Part shown: one piece after another, positions 1 through 9,070 of the stretch
Layout of the letters: each line of letters starts with the position of its first letter
How positions within the stretch are numbered: position 1 is the first letter of the stretch
Assembly (NCBI RefSeq): GCF_000485595.1
Contig: NW_014577180.1
Coordinates: 55,073-102,134, forward strand
DNA: 47,062 nt
Origin: Priapulus caudatus
Lineage: Eukaryota > Priapulida > Priapulimorpha > Priapulimorphida > Priapulidae
Reading direction: 5' to 3'
Translations under genes and position numbers: made by a program
The notes under the pieces: model-generated
Told to the model about the DNA's origin: nothing
The model's input: the letters and a program-made list of their open reading frames with translations, nothing else
Databases searched by the model: none

Positions 1-119
1 TGTGATTTCGCGTGACACAGCTCGGTTACGAACAGAGACATTATGTTTTATAACAAGTGAACACTGTTCACGTCCCAAATTTCTGCCCTCTGTGTCCCCC
101 ACTAAAATTGTGGACTGTT

Positions 120-184
120 CGCTGGCAGCTATGGATGTGTGCGCCGGTCTAAGCATTCGGCGCACGGATCCATAGCTGCCAGCG
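120..184. repeat. 65-nt near-perfect inverted repeat (hairpin)
   Basis: Two 27-nt arms (120-146 and 158-184) are reverse complements apart from two central positions, one of which could form a G-U pair in RNA. The loop is 11 nt. The arm begins CGCTGGCAGCTATGGAT and ends GTGCGCCG. A fold this tight could be a miRNA-type precursor, the remnant of a small foldback transposon, or the end of a larger palindromic element. Nothing in the sequence decides between these. Confidence 0.75.
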
Positions 185-204
185 CTGCATACTGTCGTAG
201 GACG

Positions 205-280
205 TTCCCGCGGTCGCGTGCGCCTTGCCGCGGAACTGCGCGCAAGATCTGCGCTCAGCACTTCGGGTCAACACCTCCTT
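205..280 (+). repeat. GC-rich dispersed repeat, copy A
   Basis: This segment shares CCGCGGTCGCGT and CCGCGGAACTGCGCG, at similar spacing, with a segment at about 38383-38455. The two are clearly related but diverged. They are in the same orientation and lie in otherwise AT-rich DNA, so this is probably a short interspersed element or MITE fragment. The family is not recognised. Confidence 0.5.
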
Positions 281-410
281 TCGGCAACGCTTCTCTAGTA
301 TCCCGTCTCATCTGGTTCTCAGATATATTTCTTTTACTCCCCCCCCCCACTTGCTCTATACGTTTGGTGGACTCTGTGGTTTTTTTTACTTTCTGCCTTC
401 TGTTTTACAG

Positions 411-595
411 GCGTTTTGGTCCAGTTCCCAGCAGTCTGCTTCTACTGTGGAGATACTGATGATTTCTTTGAGGGGGCGGAAATTGACGAGCTGAAAAAGC
501 AATACGGAATTGTTCGCCCTCTGTGCAAGAACTGCAAAATTGGGGGAAAACAGCCGTTTGTCAGAAATGCCCTGAAAGTTGGACAGAAGAGGTAG
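411..595 (+). CDS. Terminal exon of an unknown protein with a CxxC...CxxC zinc-binding motif
   Basis: An acceptor with a pyrimidine-rich tract ending TTTTACAG at 410 is followed by an open frame (codons from 413) to a TAG at 593-595. The roughly 60-residue translation contains CFYCG, then an acidic/lysine linker, then CKNCK, and ends in a basic tail (VGQKR). The paired CxxC knuckles suggest a small zinc-binding module. The poly-T run before the acceptor and the AT-rich sequence after the stop fit a last exon followed by 3' UTR. No upstream exon was found in the 410 bases available, and the family is not recognised. It could be the end of a transposon-encoded protein, since the neighbouring exons are transposon-derived. 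Confidence 0.4.
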
Positions 596-1075
596 TGACT
601 ATTTCCATCCAACTTTTAGGTCCATTTCCATCGATTTCTAAAGTTGGTATCTAACTTCTAAGTAAGGATTTGTATATGTGTATTATACAAATCCCTACAA
701 GTACAACTTAAGGAAATTGTATTTGTATTTGTATTTTGTTTTTGTATGTACTTGTATTTTGTACTTGTATTTTGCATATTGTATTTGTACATTTGTTGTT
801 CCTTATCTAATTTCTAAGTATAATATCAGTTTTTAATAAAAGTTAAAATAATTACAAGTTGAGTTTTGTTTTCATTTAGTTTTCTTAAAATACTTTAATA
901 TTATGTATTAAACAGTATCACTGTATTTTGACTTGTTTGATCTGACAAAACGACAATTATTTTTTTTTTACCCTACCAAGTCAACAAAAACAAAAAAAAT
1001 TCTGTAAATCAACAAAATAAAAAATGGTGGCCTTATTTACTGACAATTTAAAACAAATGATTCATTTGGTTTCAG
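596..1075. other. AT-rich non-coding stretch
   Basis: This contains imperfect repeats of TTGTATTTGTA (about 715-790) and an AATAAA-type signal at about 834-839, compatible with the 3' UTR of the exon ending at 595. No coding signal was seen. Confidence 0.4.
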
Positions 1076-1076
1076 A

Positions 1077-1263
1077 CTGTGAGCGGGGATTTTCACACAT
1101 GCGCATAGTCAAAAACTTCATGAGAAACAGGCTGAGTGAGTCAGCTTTGGAGGCGCTGCTGCTACTGGAAATTGAGGAGCCACCTCGGCAAGAATTCCCA
1201 TTCAACCAGGCAGTTGACCGTTGGGCTGCCATGCACCAGCGTCGAGTAGTTGTGACAAAGTAG
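1077..1263 (+). pseudogene. hAT transposase C-terminal dimerisation domain, fragment
   Basis: After a TTTCAG acceptor-like sequence the frame reads DCERGFSHMRIVKNFMRN, followed by an RLSESALEALLLLEIEE block and a tail with VDRWAAMHQRR, then TAG. The CERGFS...K...RN.L...L..LL.I pattern is the conserved C-terminal dimerisation region of hAT superfamily transposases and their zinc-finger-862-like relatives. Only about 60 residues are present, and the BED finger and catalytic core are not visible upstream. It is either the last exon of a mostly lost element or of a domesticated gene whose other exons lie outside the window. Confidence 0.6.
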
Positions 1264-1821
1264 AGTGGATGAATCATGACATTGATGTTGAAGTTTTACA
1301 GAAAAGATCCTGCTTATTGCAATACATGTCAATAAATTATACATCCACTAAACTGATGCCTTGTGTTATGTTCATTTTTATGTACTTGCCCGAAAAAATT
1401 ATAAGTTGCCTTCAAGTTCTCCCATAGTTATCCCATAAACCCTAGTTTAAAAACAAAAAATATAAAAAATGACACCAGATCAGAGAAAACAAATCAACTC
1501 AAACATGTGCCAAAATGCCTCAGAATGCACCACAGAGCATCTAAGATCTCAAAATTTACCGGGGGGGCATGCCCCGGGCACCCCTAGTTCAATTTCATCC
1601 TGGGGAGAACCCTGGAGCCATTATATTAAATATTGTGTGGGGCATGCAGGCGTGTCTTTTTATGTAACTACAAGTGCATGCATTTGCAATATATGCATGG
1701 GTTGGTACCTATGCGCATGTATGTATGTATTCACTTTTATTGAAAAATAACTAAATAAGAATGAGGTAAAAACAAAACGTAATACTGATAGTAGTATTGA
1801 TACTAATTCTAGTCATTAAAG
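1264..1821. other. Non-coding, with a hAT-like GC-rich tail motif
   Basis: Mostly AT-rich. A G/C-rich patch at 1559-1590 (GGGGGGGCATGCCCCGGGC followed by ACCCCTAG) resembles sequence often seen near the 3' ends of hAT-like elements, so it may belong to the hAT fragment just upstream. This link is from memory of such elements and is weak. Confidence 0.25.
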
Positions 1822-1939
1822 AGGTTTCTCGGCTATGCTACACCAGAGCTGACAAGGGCAGGAAAGTCCGACATTCCTGCAAGCCATGCGATGTGCTTCC
1901 TGTTGAAGGGCCTCTCAACTAAATGGAAACAGTTGATTG
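1822..1939 (+). pseudogene. P-element-like transposase, exon 1 seen
   Basis: The acceptor is CATTAAAG and the donor is G|GTAATT. It encodes about 39 residues ending KWKQLI plus one base, which joins the CA at 2300 to give an alanine codon and restores the family motif WKQ..AYYFT. Confidence 0.65.
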
Positions 1940-2299
1940 GTAATTTTATAGTATTTCACTGGTCACAAATCACAAATGTGAAAACATAAATTAATCATAG
2001 TATCATACCCAGTGATTAAAAATGCCTGATAATTTGTGGAATTGCATGTTTGCCTTCTATTATGTAAAACGTATGATTAAATGACTTAAATATAGCTGGC
2101 TAGGTTGATATTTCTGCCACGTTTACCGTAACACGGGTGTGCATACAGAGAAACATAATGCACACCCAGCACCCATGGTAGAGCTTTATGTCGGATGACG
2201 ATTATGCCCCTGCATATGAGAAGCGTTATATCCAGTTCCTGCTCCTTTTACCCCGCGTGTGACTAAGCACAATGTTACATATTCCACCTTACACCACAG

Positions 2300-2465
2300 C
2301 ATATTACTTCACGGACGTGTCAGTGCAAGGACAATCCCTGTGGTCTGTGACCCACGAGATGATACAACTCTTGTCATCAAAGGGTATCGTCGTTAAAGCT
2401 GTAATAAGTGACATGGGCCCATCAAACCAGGCGATGTGGAGAACTGCGGGTGTCTCATCAACAAG
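2300..2465 (+). pseudogene. P-element-like transposase, exon 2 seen (RNase H-like start)
   Basis: The acceptor is ACCACAG and the donor AG|GTATAAG. It encodes the first catalytic strand region, VVKAVISDMGPSNQAMW. The remaining AG joins C at 2624 to make a serine codon, and the frame then continues as LALVNKIPHPADPGES. Confidence 0.7.
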
Positions 2466-2623
2466 GTATAAGCTCCTTGTTTTATTATTTTTGTTTAAGA
2501 AATATAAATGCATAACTGAGATTTTGCAATAAATGTTGCTCTCCAGTCCTTGTCTATTTTATGACATTCTAAGTGAATAAAATATTAATTTAATCTATGT
2601 ACCATAATATCCTTGTTATCCAG

Positions 2624-3413
2624 CCTTGCCCTTGTAAACAAAATCCCACATCCTGCTGACCCTGGTGAAAGCATCTACTTTGTGGCCGATGCTCCTCACC
2701 TCATTAAAAATGTCCGGACCACCATGGGCGTCCGCAGAAAAAAATGCAGGGGGGCAATGTTGTCCTGAGATAACACTGAGGTCCCCTTTGTCCCCCTCCC
2801 CTTTGGAAAAATGTTGCTCCCAGAAAAGAGCTTAGATGCAAAATGGTGGAACTTTTTCATCTATCTATCTATCATCATCTTTTTCATCTTGATTTGATTG
2901 TTATAGTCTGGGGAAGACAAGGGTACCGTTGTCAGAAACATCATAAAGTTAATGCTGAGATAACACTTACGACTAATGCTAAGACTACGAGAGAAGCGTT
3001 GACAGAAACACACACTGATAGCCCGTCCGCGAGTCTTTCTTGCGTCTTTTGATGCGCGACTAATATTGGTCTAAATGGCATCTTCTCAATTTGAAGAGTT
3101 AGGGTTAGGGTGTCCACCGCGACAAAGAGAACAGCCAGAAGACTGAGCTAATAAACAGGGTCATTGGCAAGTTTGGAAGAGATTCCCGACGGCTCCAATT
3201 CCTGTTCCGAGAGTAGTAACATGCTCTAACTGAATGAACTGTTGAGAAATGTTTGTTATTTTATTCATTTTGTATTTTCCATGTAATTTTTTCAAATTTT
3301 TGATTTTCCAAATGCCCCACCCCCTGCGGACGCCCATGCGGACCACGCTGATTTCTCAGGATATATTCCTTCCTGATTATGTAGTGTCGAAACACAACCT
3401 TCCTACAAACCGG
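2624..3413 (+). pseudogene. P-element-like transposase, exon 3 split by a MITE
   Basis: The left half (2624-2722) reads through FVADAPHLIKNVRT. The right half (3347-3413) continues in frame as LISQDIFLPDYVVSKHN to a GG|GTATGA donor. Removing 2723-3338 and one copy of the 8-bp duplication restores an unbroken reading frame, which shows that the insertion came after the exon existed. Confidence 0.75.
2723..3338. mobile_element. hAT-type MITE (616 bp) inserted in a P-element exon
   Basis: The terminal inverted repeats CATGGGCGTCCGCAG (2723-2737) and CTGCGGACGCCCATG (3324-3338) are perfect 15-bp reverse complements. They are flanked by a perfect 8-bp target duplication, CGGACCAC (2715-2722 and 3339-3346). 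An 8-bp duplication with CA...TG ends is the hAT signature. No transposase ORF lies inside, so it is a non-autonomous element. The perfect duplication suggests a fairly young insertion. Confidence 0.9.
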
Positions 3414-3587
3414 GTATGATATAATGCCATTTCCTTCTTGAATTAAAATTTGCTATACTTCTTCAAATAATAAATACAATGTAATACCTGAAATATTAAT
3501 TTTAACTGCGGTTTGTTCTCGTATAATCATATTGTTAGTCATCATTACAATACATCCTGCTGTCATTTTCTGCCTGTATTTTTGTAG

Positions 3588-3730
3588 GTCTCATTTGATG
3601 CTGTACGAGATTTGGTAAAGTATCAGGATGGAAACGAGCTTAAGCTGGCTCCAAAACTTACCAAGGCGCACATATCTCCATGAACTTTCGAGCCAGGCTC
3701 ACCAGCCAGGCTCACGAGCTGGCTGTCCAG
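3588..3730 (+). pseudogene. P-element-like transposase, exon 4 seen (frame broken)
   Basis: The acceptor is TTTGTAG and the donor CAG|GTAATT. It reads VSFDAVRDLVKYQDGNELKL and then KLTKAHIS, and meets TGA at 3680-3682. The family-like continuation MNFRARLTSQ lies in another frame from 3679. A 13-bp tandem duplication (AGCCAGGCTCACC / AGCCAGGCTCACG, about 3691-3716) lies just downstream. Confidence 0.6.
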
Positions 3731-3864
3731 GTAATTGATAGCAATTCAAAAATAAACATTTGCTCAATAAATCGTTTGTATTTGCATTTTTATAATGTTA
3801 TCAAGAATGTATAATGGGAGATTATTATCTCCCATTATACGCTCTTGATTGTTACATTGCACAG

Positions 3865-4018
3865 ATTCTATCGCATAGCACAGCAGCTGCAATCAGAGTG
3901 CTCGTAATGCTGGGCATTCTATCCAGTGAAGCCACGACAACTGCCTGGTTTCTGGACTTCATGAATGACTGGTTTGACCTCGCAAATGCTCGTCACTATA
4001 ATGATGCTTTCTTTGAAG
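3865..4018 (+). pseudogene. P-element-like transposase, exon 5 seen
   Basis: The acceptor is TTGCACAG and the donor GAAG|GTAGGG. It encodes ILSHSTAAAIRVLVMLG, then a TTAWFLDFMNDWFDLANAR block. The trailing G joins GG of either copy of the next exon to make a glycine codon. The exon itself is intact. Confidence 0.7.
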
Positions 4019-4059
4019 GTAGGGCAAATAAATTTGATTGGAATGATATATATATATAT

Positions 4060-4761
4060 ATATGGTACCATACTACTCAATTGCTCAGCACTGTACGTAA
4101 ACGCGAATGTATTTTATTGTATAAATATATCGTGTTCGTCGGTATTTTACTACTTAATGTAAGGAATATTTGATATTGTTAATTTACATAATAAAAGTAT
4201 TATTATAATAATATTTTTACAGGGTCACAAGAGCGAATAGAGAAGCTGAAGTTTGCGATGGATGTTGTCAAAGACTTGAGGTTTGAGAAGTCGGGCTGGA
4301 AACCTATACAGACTGGAATCAGGCTGACATCAGCAACAATAATAGACTTACATAATGTTTCATTGTATAAATATATCGTGTTCGTCGGTATTTTACTACT
4401 TAATGTAAGGAATATTTGATATTGTTAATTTACATAATAAAAGTATTATTATATATATATATATATGATACCATACTACTCAATTGCTCAGCACTGTACG
4501 TGAACGTGAATGTATTTTACTGTATAAATATATCTTGTTCGTCGGTATTTTACTACTTAATGTAAGAAATATTTGATATTGTTTATTTAAATAATAAAAG
4601 TATTATTATTATAATATTTTTACAGGGTCACAAGAGCGAATAGAGAAGCTCAAGTTTGCGATGGATGTTGTTAAACACTTGAAGTTTGAGAAGTCGGGCT
4701 GGAAGCCTATACAGACTGGAATCAGGCTGACATCAGCAACAATAATAGACCTACATGATGC
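4060..4761 (+). repeat. Tandem duplication of intron plus exon inside the P-element gene
   Basis: The intron segment ending ATTTTTACAG and the exon start (GSQERIEKLKFAMDVVK) occur twice, at 4223-4356 and 4626-4761. The intron motif TGTATAAATATATC...GTTCGTCGGTATTTTAC occurs three times (from about 4119, 4365 and 4525). The first exon copy runs into intron sequence after IIDLH, so it is truncated. The second continues into the full C-terminal exon. Both copies keep a usable acceptor and reading frame. Confidence 0.8.
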
Positions 4762-5494
4762 CCTCGTCATTAAGGGCCCATACGCATACCTTCTCTCAGG
4801 ACGCCTCACTCAAGATGCCCTGGAGAATATTTTTGGCCAAATCCGGAATCATGGAAATGCAATTCCTACAGCACGAACATTCCGGCGCACACTAAAAATA
4901 ATAATCTTATCTCAATTCATGGCAGTAACTTCCACTAATTATGACCATGATGATTCTGAGCAGCTCCTAGAGTTTCTCAAGGCACAACGACAAGCAACTC
5001 CAGATGAACCTGAAGAACAAACTGAGAGTGAGGTTGAAGATGCTCTTCTCCTTCTTGCGCAAAGTGCATCAGTTACTCTCGATCCAGCCATCAGCAACAC
5101 AATATATTATATATCTGGTTATCTTGTACACAAAGAATTGCTCACACTTAACTGCGAAACATGCAGAAAATCACTCACAACAGAACATATTACAGAGCAT
5201 GACAACGCAACATACCTGACATCAATAAAATCACACGGACACTTAAAACATCCATCAAATGCCGTACACAATCTAATAAAAACAGTAGAACTCAAATTTG
5301 TCCAGCAGATGCAACTAAACCTAATAGAGGATCCTATCACCGAAACAATGAAAAGTGTAGATTTTTCGGTATTACCACAGTGTTGTAGCATTGCCGAAAA
5401 ACTTACAAGTGCCCATGCTCGCCAGGTAACCAAAGGTTTGAAACGTGGAGGATATGGCAGCAAATCTTCTGCCGCCCATAAGCAGGTCAAATAG
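4626..5494 (+). CDS. P-element-like transposase C-terminal exon, open for about 289 codons
   Basis: From the acceptor TTTTTACAG the frame is open to TAG at 5492-5494. It carries GWKPIQTGIRLTSATI, GPYAYLLSGRLTQDALENIF (the family's late acidic catalytic region) and a C-terminal part with a CETC motif and a lysine-rich end (KGLKRGGYGSKSSAAHKQVK). It is the only large undamaged piece of the element. An internal ATG at 4661 would allow a 277-aa product, but nothing shows that it is used. Confidence 0.7.
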
Positions 5495-5777
5495 TTCTCT
5501 TCCACGAAAGAGTGCCTGCCATACTGGATGGGGTCAAAGCCCTTTTCGTACGCCGGATTCCGACCTAGTTGCAGAGTATCCCGTACGCGAAGCTGTGGTA
5601 CGCTGTACGCGGCAATGGTAGTAGTATAACGTATTCCTATGCCAGGTATATTCATATATATGTTTGTACGTTGAATGTGCATGCAGGTACGAGATAACTG
5701 TAAGTGTGTAATTTGAGAAGAATTGTAAACACAGGCAAAGCAGAACACAGGGCAAGATAGTACCGATAACATTGTTA
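5495..5777. other. Non-coding between the P-element gene and the Harbinger element
   Basis: This is the downstream flank of the transposase stop. P-element terminal repeats were not identified. The long minus-strand frame over 5119-5772 has no family resemblance and is taken as a shadow of the transposase exon. Confidence 0.4.
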
Positions 5778-5783
5778 TGCCCC

Positions 5784-5930
5784 TTTTATACTGCGCACGA
5801 CTTTAGCCCGCTTCTGAAGCGGGATAACTTTAGCTCGAGATAAGTCGTTTTATACTGCGCACGACTTTAGCCCGCTTCTGAAGCGGGATAACTTTAGCTC
5901 GAGATAAGTCGTTTTATACTGCCGTTCTCG
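5784..5930. repeat. 64-bp tandem subterminal repeat with palindromic core
   Basis: Two copies with a 64-bp period (5784-5847 and 5848-5911) and the start of a third lie at the Harbinger left end. Each holds the perfect palindrome CCCGCTTCTGAAGCGGG and a copy of the TTTTATACTGC terminal motif. Subterminal arrays of this kind often act as transposase binding sites; that role is inferred here. Confidence 0.8.
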
Positions 5931-6603
5931 ACCACCCGAGTTGCGTGCGAGACCGGCGTAATTGTCATGGTAACCTCACGTTAACAACACTTGAGTTCAC
6001 GTCACGTCAAACATACGAGTTCGAATGCAGTTCCGCGCAAAATTCAACCATTCTGATACCGGTAGCTAGAATGCTACATGAGAACAGACCACTATTAAAT
6101 CCTCCATTGGATCCTATACTTAAGAATTGAATCTCAGGAGCTGAAAAATAGTATTTCGACCGTTTTCGGCCGAGTGGCAATATTAAAGCTAGGTAGCCAT
6201 GTACTTCAGCTGTGCACCATTAGAGTTATGACATATGTTGTCAGGCGTTTTTTAAAAATATCGCAAATTTACTAACCGACACCACATTTATGCCTGAAAA
6301 GCAGTCGCGCAGTCGAATGGGGACCATACATTGAAAGAATTCGTTTTAAATTACCAGTAACCATCCACCCATCTCCATGTGCATGTCATTGACACACACG
6401 ATAGCCAGCCTAAATAATGCAACCACAAAACGTCGCGTCAGCTTTAGTGCACGAGCTGCGGGCACTCCGATTGGTCGGCCGATAACGCGTCACATCCTCT
6501 AACCTAACAGGGTAATGAACCGGTAGTGATTTAATAGTGATCACGTGTCACATGCTTCTCGTAATATTATCTCGATCCGCGTTTAATTTGATATCGTTTG
6601 ACA

Positions 6604-7134
6604 ATGGAGTCTCTGGAAATTATGTTGATCTTTGCGGTGCTACCAGCTAACGTTGGACATTGTCTGCAATTGCTGCTAGCTATGGACGACTCTCATCGAA
6701 GCGATTTGCGGAGGAGAAGAGCCTGTTTCTTACACGCCCGACTTCGGGGACGCCGCCGGTTTAGCGTTAGACAGAGAGCGATGATTGTCGCATATCTTTC
6801 TGCGGCATTGGCTATGGGCAGTCTGCGGGATAGGCGGATAGGCAGGCTTGATAGACGGCATGGACAATTGTTTTGGGAGCAAATTGTACTGAATTTCAGT
6901 GAAGAAGAATGGAGACATTTCAGAATGAGAAAGGCGACGTTTGAATATATCGCAGATCATTTATGGCCAGCTATCGAAAAACAGACGACGAATTTTGGGA
7001 GACCGATTGACTACAGGAGAAGGCTGGGCATTGTCATTTGGTGGCTGGCAACTCCGTCAGAGTATCGCACCGTCACAACCTTATTTGGAGTTGCAGTATC
7101 GACATTGTGTGTTCTTGCAAGAGCGAGCATTTAG
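6604..7134 (+). pseudogene. HARBI1-like Harbinger nuclease, truncated after the N-terminal part
   Basis: The 176-codon frame contains the N-terminal half of a Harbinger-type nuclease. It has a basic stretch (RRRRACFLHARLRGRRRF, about residues 30-50), then FWEQIVLNFSEEEWRHFRM, KATFEYIADHL and a VSTLCVL-like helix, and stops shortly after. Full HARBI1-like proteins are about 350-400 aa and carry a DDE catalytic triad, none of which is present here. The frame ends about 120 bp from the element's 3' end, so the missing half was removed by an internal deletion. The first ATG of the frame is 6604; 6682 (MDDSHRSD) is an alternative start. Confidence 0.7.
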
Positions 7135-7183
7135 AGCGAGCCAAAGTCGAGATACCTTTTATACTGACGTTAGCATGTTTCGA

Positions 7184-7251
7184 CCTTTTATACTGGGGGT
7201 TATCCCGCTTCAGGTCCGGACCTGAAGCGGGATAACCGCCAGTATAAAAGG
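7184..7251. repeat. 68-bp palindrome at the Harbinger right end
   Basis: The sequence is symmetrical about 7217/7218 (GGTCC|GGACC) and extends out to CCTTTTATACTG / CAGTATAAAAGG, with one mismatched pair in 34. It contains the same CCCGCTTC/GAAGCGGG module as the left end. The terminus therefore carries its own TIR in both orientations. Confidence 0.85.
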
Positions 7252-7258
7252 GGTATTA

Positions 7259-7620
7259 GTAGTGTAAGTACTTGTGATAAAGGTAGTTGTATAGCATTCA
7301 ACAAGTCATTCACTATGATAATGTAAGATTTTCATTGTGTGGAGCGTGTATAGATACGTGTTTCCTGTTCAAGTGCATGCATAAGTTTGTACGTACATTG
7401 TATGTGTATGACTCATGTATTTAATTCTAACTGCTATTGTAACTGAAAACTTTCCCAAAAAACGTTATTAGAACGTTACTGAATAATGTTCTGCTAACCT
7501 AAAAGAAACATTCTCATAACATTCAAGGAACATAACTTTGTTAGCTGGGTTGCGGCTGCCGCAAGTCAACAATATGCCGGCTACTTACGTATTTAGAAGT
7601 CACACCCATTTCATTTTGAT
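7259..7620. other. Non-coding
   Basis: AT-rich flank of the Harbinger element. No convincing coding or RNA gene signal was seen. Confidence 0.4.
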
Positions 7621-7639
7621 TTCTGTCAGTTTGACAAGA

Positions 7640-7747
7640 TGACAGTCACACTGACTCTGAATCAGACAAGGAAGACACAGAAGACAGAATAAATCATAAC
7701 GAAAACAGGGAAGAAGTTGGCACTGCCAGTTTGGAGAGCAACAGAGG
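7640..7747 (+). pseudogene. Acidic exon-like segment 1
   Basis: The frame reads DDSHTDSESDKEDTEDR and then a polar stretch up to a donor-like AGAG|GTAGGT at 7748. The strong Asp/Glu/Ser bias resembles acidic N-terminal regions of transposon-derived proteins, piggyBac among them, and of chromatin proteins. No acceptor or start is certain. The family is unknown. Confidence 0.3.
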
Positions 7748-7983
7748 TAGGTGCATGTAAAAATCTCTTGCCGCAAGTAATTGTTTAACCTAACTTGCGG
7801 CATGAGCAAGTGTTGTTTTTTTGCGAATTTTGACCCAAGTACAATTTATATGTAATTTTATTGTGCATAATGCAGCTAACTGATTTTAGTTACATTGGTG
7901 TCTAGTAGAGGGCTCCCATCGAGTGCACTAACAGAATATGGTAAAATGTTTGTGCAACATACAAGTATCTACACAATTCAAAA

Positions 7984-8163
7984 TGGCAGCCCCAAGGAAG
8001 AAGGCATTCCTGACTTATGCTGAAGTTCTGCACATATTGTTACAATAAGATGATGATGATGGTGATGATGATGATGATGATGATGATGGTGATGATGATA
8101 CAGACTCTAGCAGTGTTATTGATGATTCAGACAATGATCCGAACTATGTCCCTGACAAGGATG
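7984..8163 (+). pseudogene. Acidic exon-like segment 2 with Asp repeat and internal stop
   Basis: From ATG 7984 the frame reads MAAPRKKAFLTYAEVLHILL, meets TAA at 8047-8049, then continues as a GAT-repeat-encoded poly-Asp tract and DSDNDPNYVPD to a donor-like GATG|GTGAGA. An acidic N-terminus ending in a YVP-type motif is reminiscent of piggyBac-derived proteins, but no catalytic domain follows, so this is only a suggestion. The GAT repeat is replication-slippage prone. Confidence 0.35.
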
Positions 8164-8341
8164 GTGAGAAAATTATGACTTGTGTGTTATGTGAGAAAAT
8201 TGCCTACGACTACGTCACGAATCTCATGAGTTATAGTTGTAACCTTACTTTGGTAATTTTTTTAACATCAAAAGTTAGTACTAACGTTACTAAATATATC
8301 CTCAAACTCTCACCTGATAAGAATGTTATTACGTTGGTGAA

Positions 8342-9070
8342 ATTTTCAAAAATCTAGACGATTTGAAATACTGTCAATAACTGCCATCAACACTATTTTA
8401 ACAGTCTAGAAGACTATTTACTGGCGTCTCTCGGTTGCTGTGGTCGGTGTCATCGTGATTTGAGTATGGTGCACAAAGTGGTGACCAAACAGTTTCTGTT
8501 TTGATTTGTGTTAGCTATATAGAATATATAATATCAGGAAAATAAATAATATATGTGCATGTGTATTATGTTTTAAAAAATTATAAATAAAACAGCAAAA
8601 TGCTATGTGTTTTTTTAATTTCTGCCAAAAAAAATGTTTGCAACATCTCCCTTCACCCTAGATCAACTAAACGATAAACAATGGTGGGCAGACCAGTTCA
8701 ATTCAGTGCATCAAAAAGAAAACGAAGGAGAAAAAAGCAGAAGGAAGATTATATTAGAAACTCCCGCTTAAGTTTACAAGGCATTTCCATGGCTGCCACA
8801 ATAATTTTGCGAATGCCTAGTTTAGCGCAGATGTTCGCTATATCGGCTAGCTGCGTCTGGACGCCACGCAAGAATTTCAAATTCATGGCGGTTGTGTTTG
8901 TGTCGTTTGGTTACATCGAATGCGTTAATTTTGGCGGTTAGAGTTGATACTGTGCGATATTGATCTACATTGATGCTAGGCGGCACAGTAACCACGCCAC
9001 CGACCGGCTGAGAAAAAAATTGCTAATTAACAATCTAAAATAATAGGAAATCGTGAGAAATCGCAGGCAA
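8342..9070. other. Non-coding or unrecognised
   Basis: An 87-codon frame at 8681-8941 (MVGRPVQFSASKRKRRRKKQ start) has a basic N-terminus but no recognisable domain or splice context. It was not accepted as a gene. Confidence 0.35.

Larger units (their letters stand above)
1822..5494 (+). pseudogene. P-element/THAP9-like transposase, multi-exon pseudogene
   Basis: Seven exon-like blocks in order match the P-element transposase family. They are 1822-1939 (HAMCFLLKGLSTKWKQ), 2300-2465 (AYYFT..., VISDMGPSNQAMW), 2624-2722 plus 3347-3413 (FVADAPHLIKN), 3588-3730, 3865-4018 (SHSTAAAIR), 4223-4356 (duplicate) and 4626-5494 (GWKPIQTG, LTQDALENIFGQIR). The first junction is phase-consistent and rebuilds the family's WKQ..AYYFT. 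The acidic positions generally taken as catalytic in this family (D of DMG, D of DAPH, E of DALENIF) are all present. No N-terminal THAP zinc finger was found. Lesions: a hAT-type MITE splits exon 3, a TGA with a frame change occurs near 3683, and exon 6 is duplicated. In animals this family is either mobile or domesticated (THAP9). The lesions argue that this copy is dead as a whole. Confidence 0.8.
5778..7255 (+). mobile_element. PIF/Harbinger DNA transposon, internally deleted (1478 bp)
   Basis: The element starts TGCCCCTTTTATACTG (5778-5793) and ends CAGTATAAAAGGGGTA (7240-7255), which are inverted repeats with one mismatch. They are flanked by TTA on both sides (5775-5777 and 7256-7258), the 3-bp TWA target duplication typical of PIF/Harbinger. 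Inside is a 5' fragment of a HARBI1-like nuclease gene. The second PIF/Harbinger gene (Myb-like) and the catalytic half of the nuclease are missing, so the element cannot move without help from another copy. Confidence 0.8.

Noticed and set aside
3098-3111. Telomere-like TTAGGGTTAGGG
   Set aside because: Only two units inside a MITE, with no extended array.
5119-5772. 217-codon minus-strand frame
   Set aside because: Overlaps the P-element C-terminal exon, which has clear family motifs on the plus strand.
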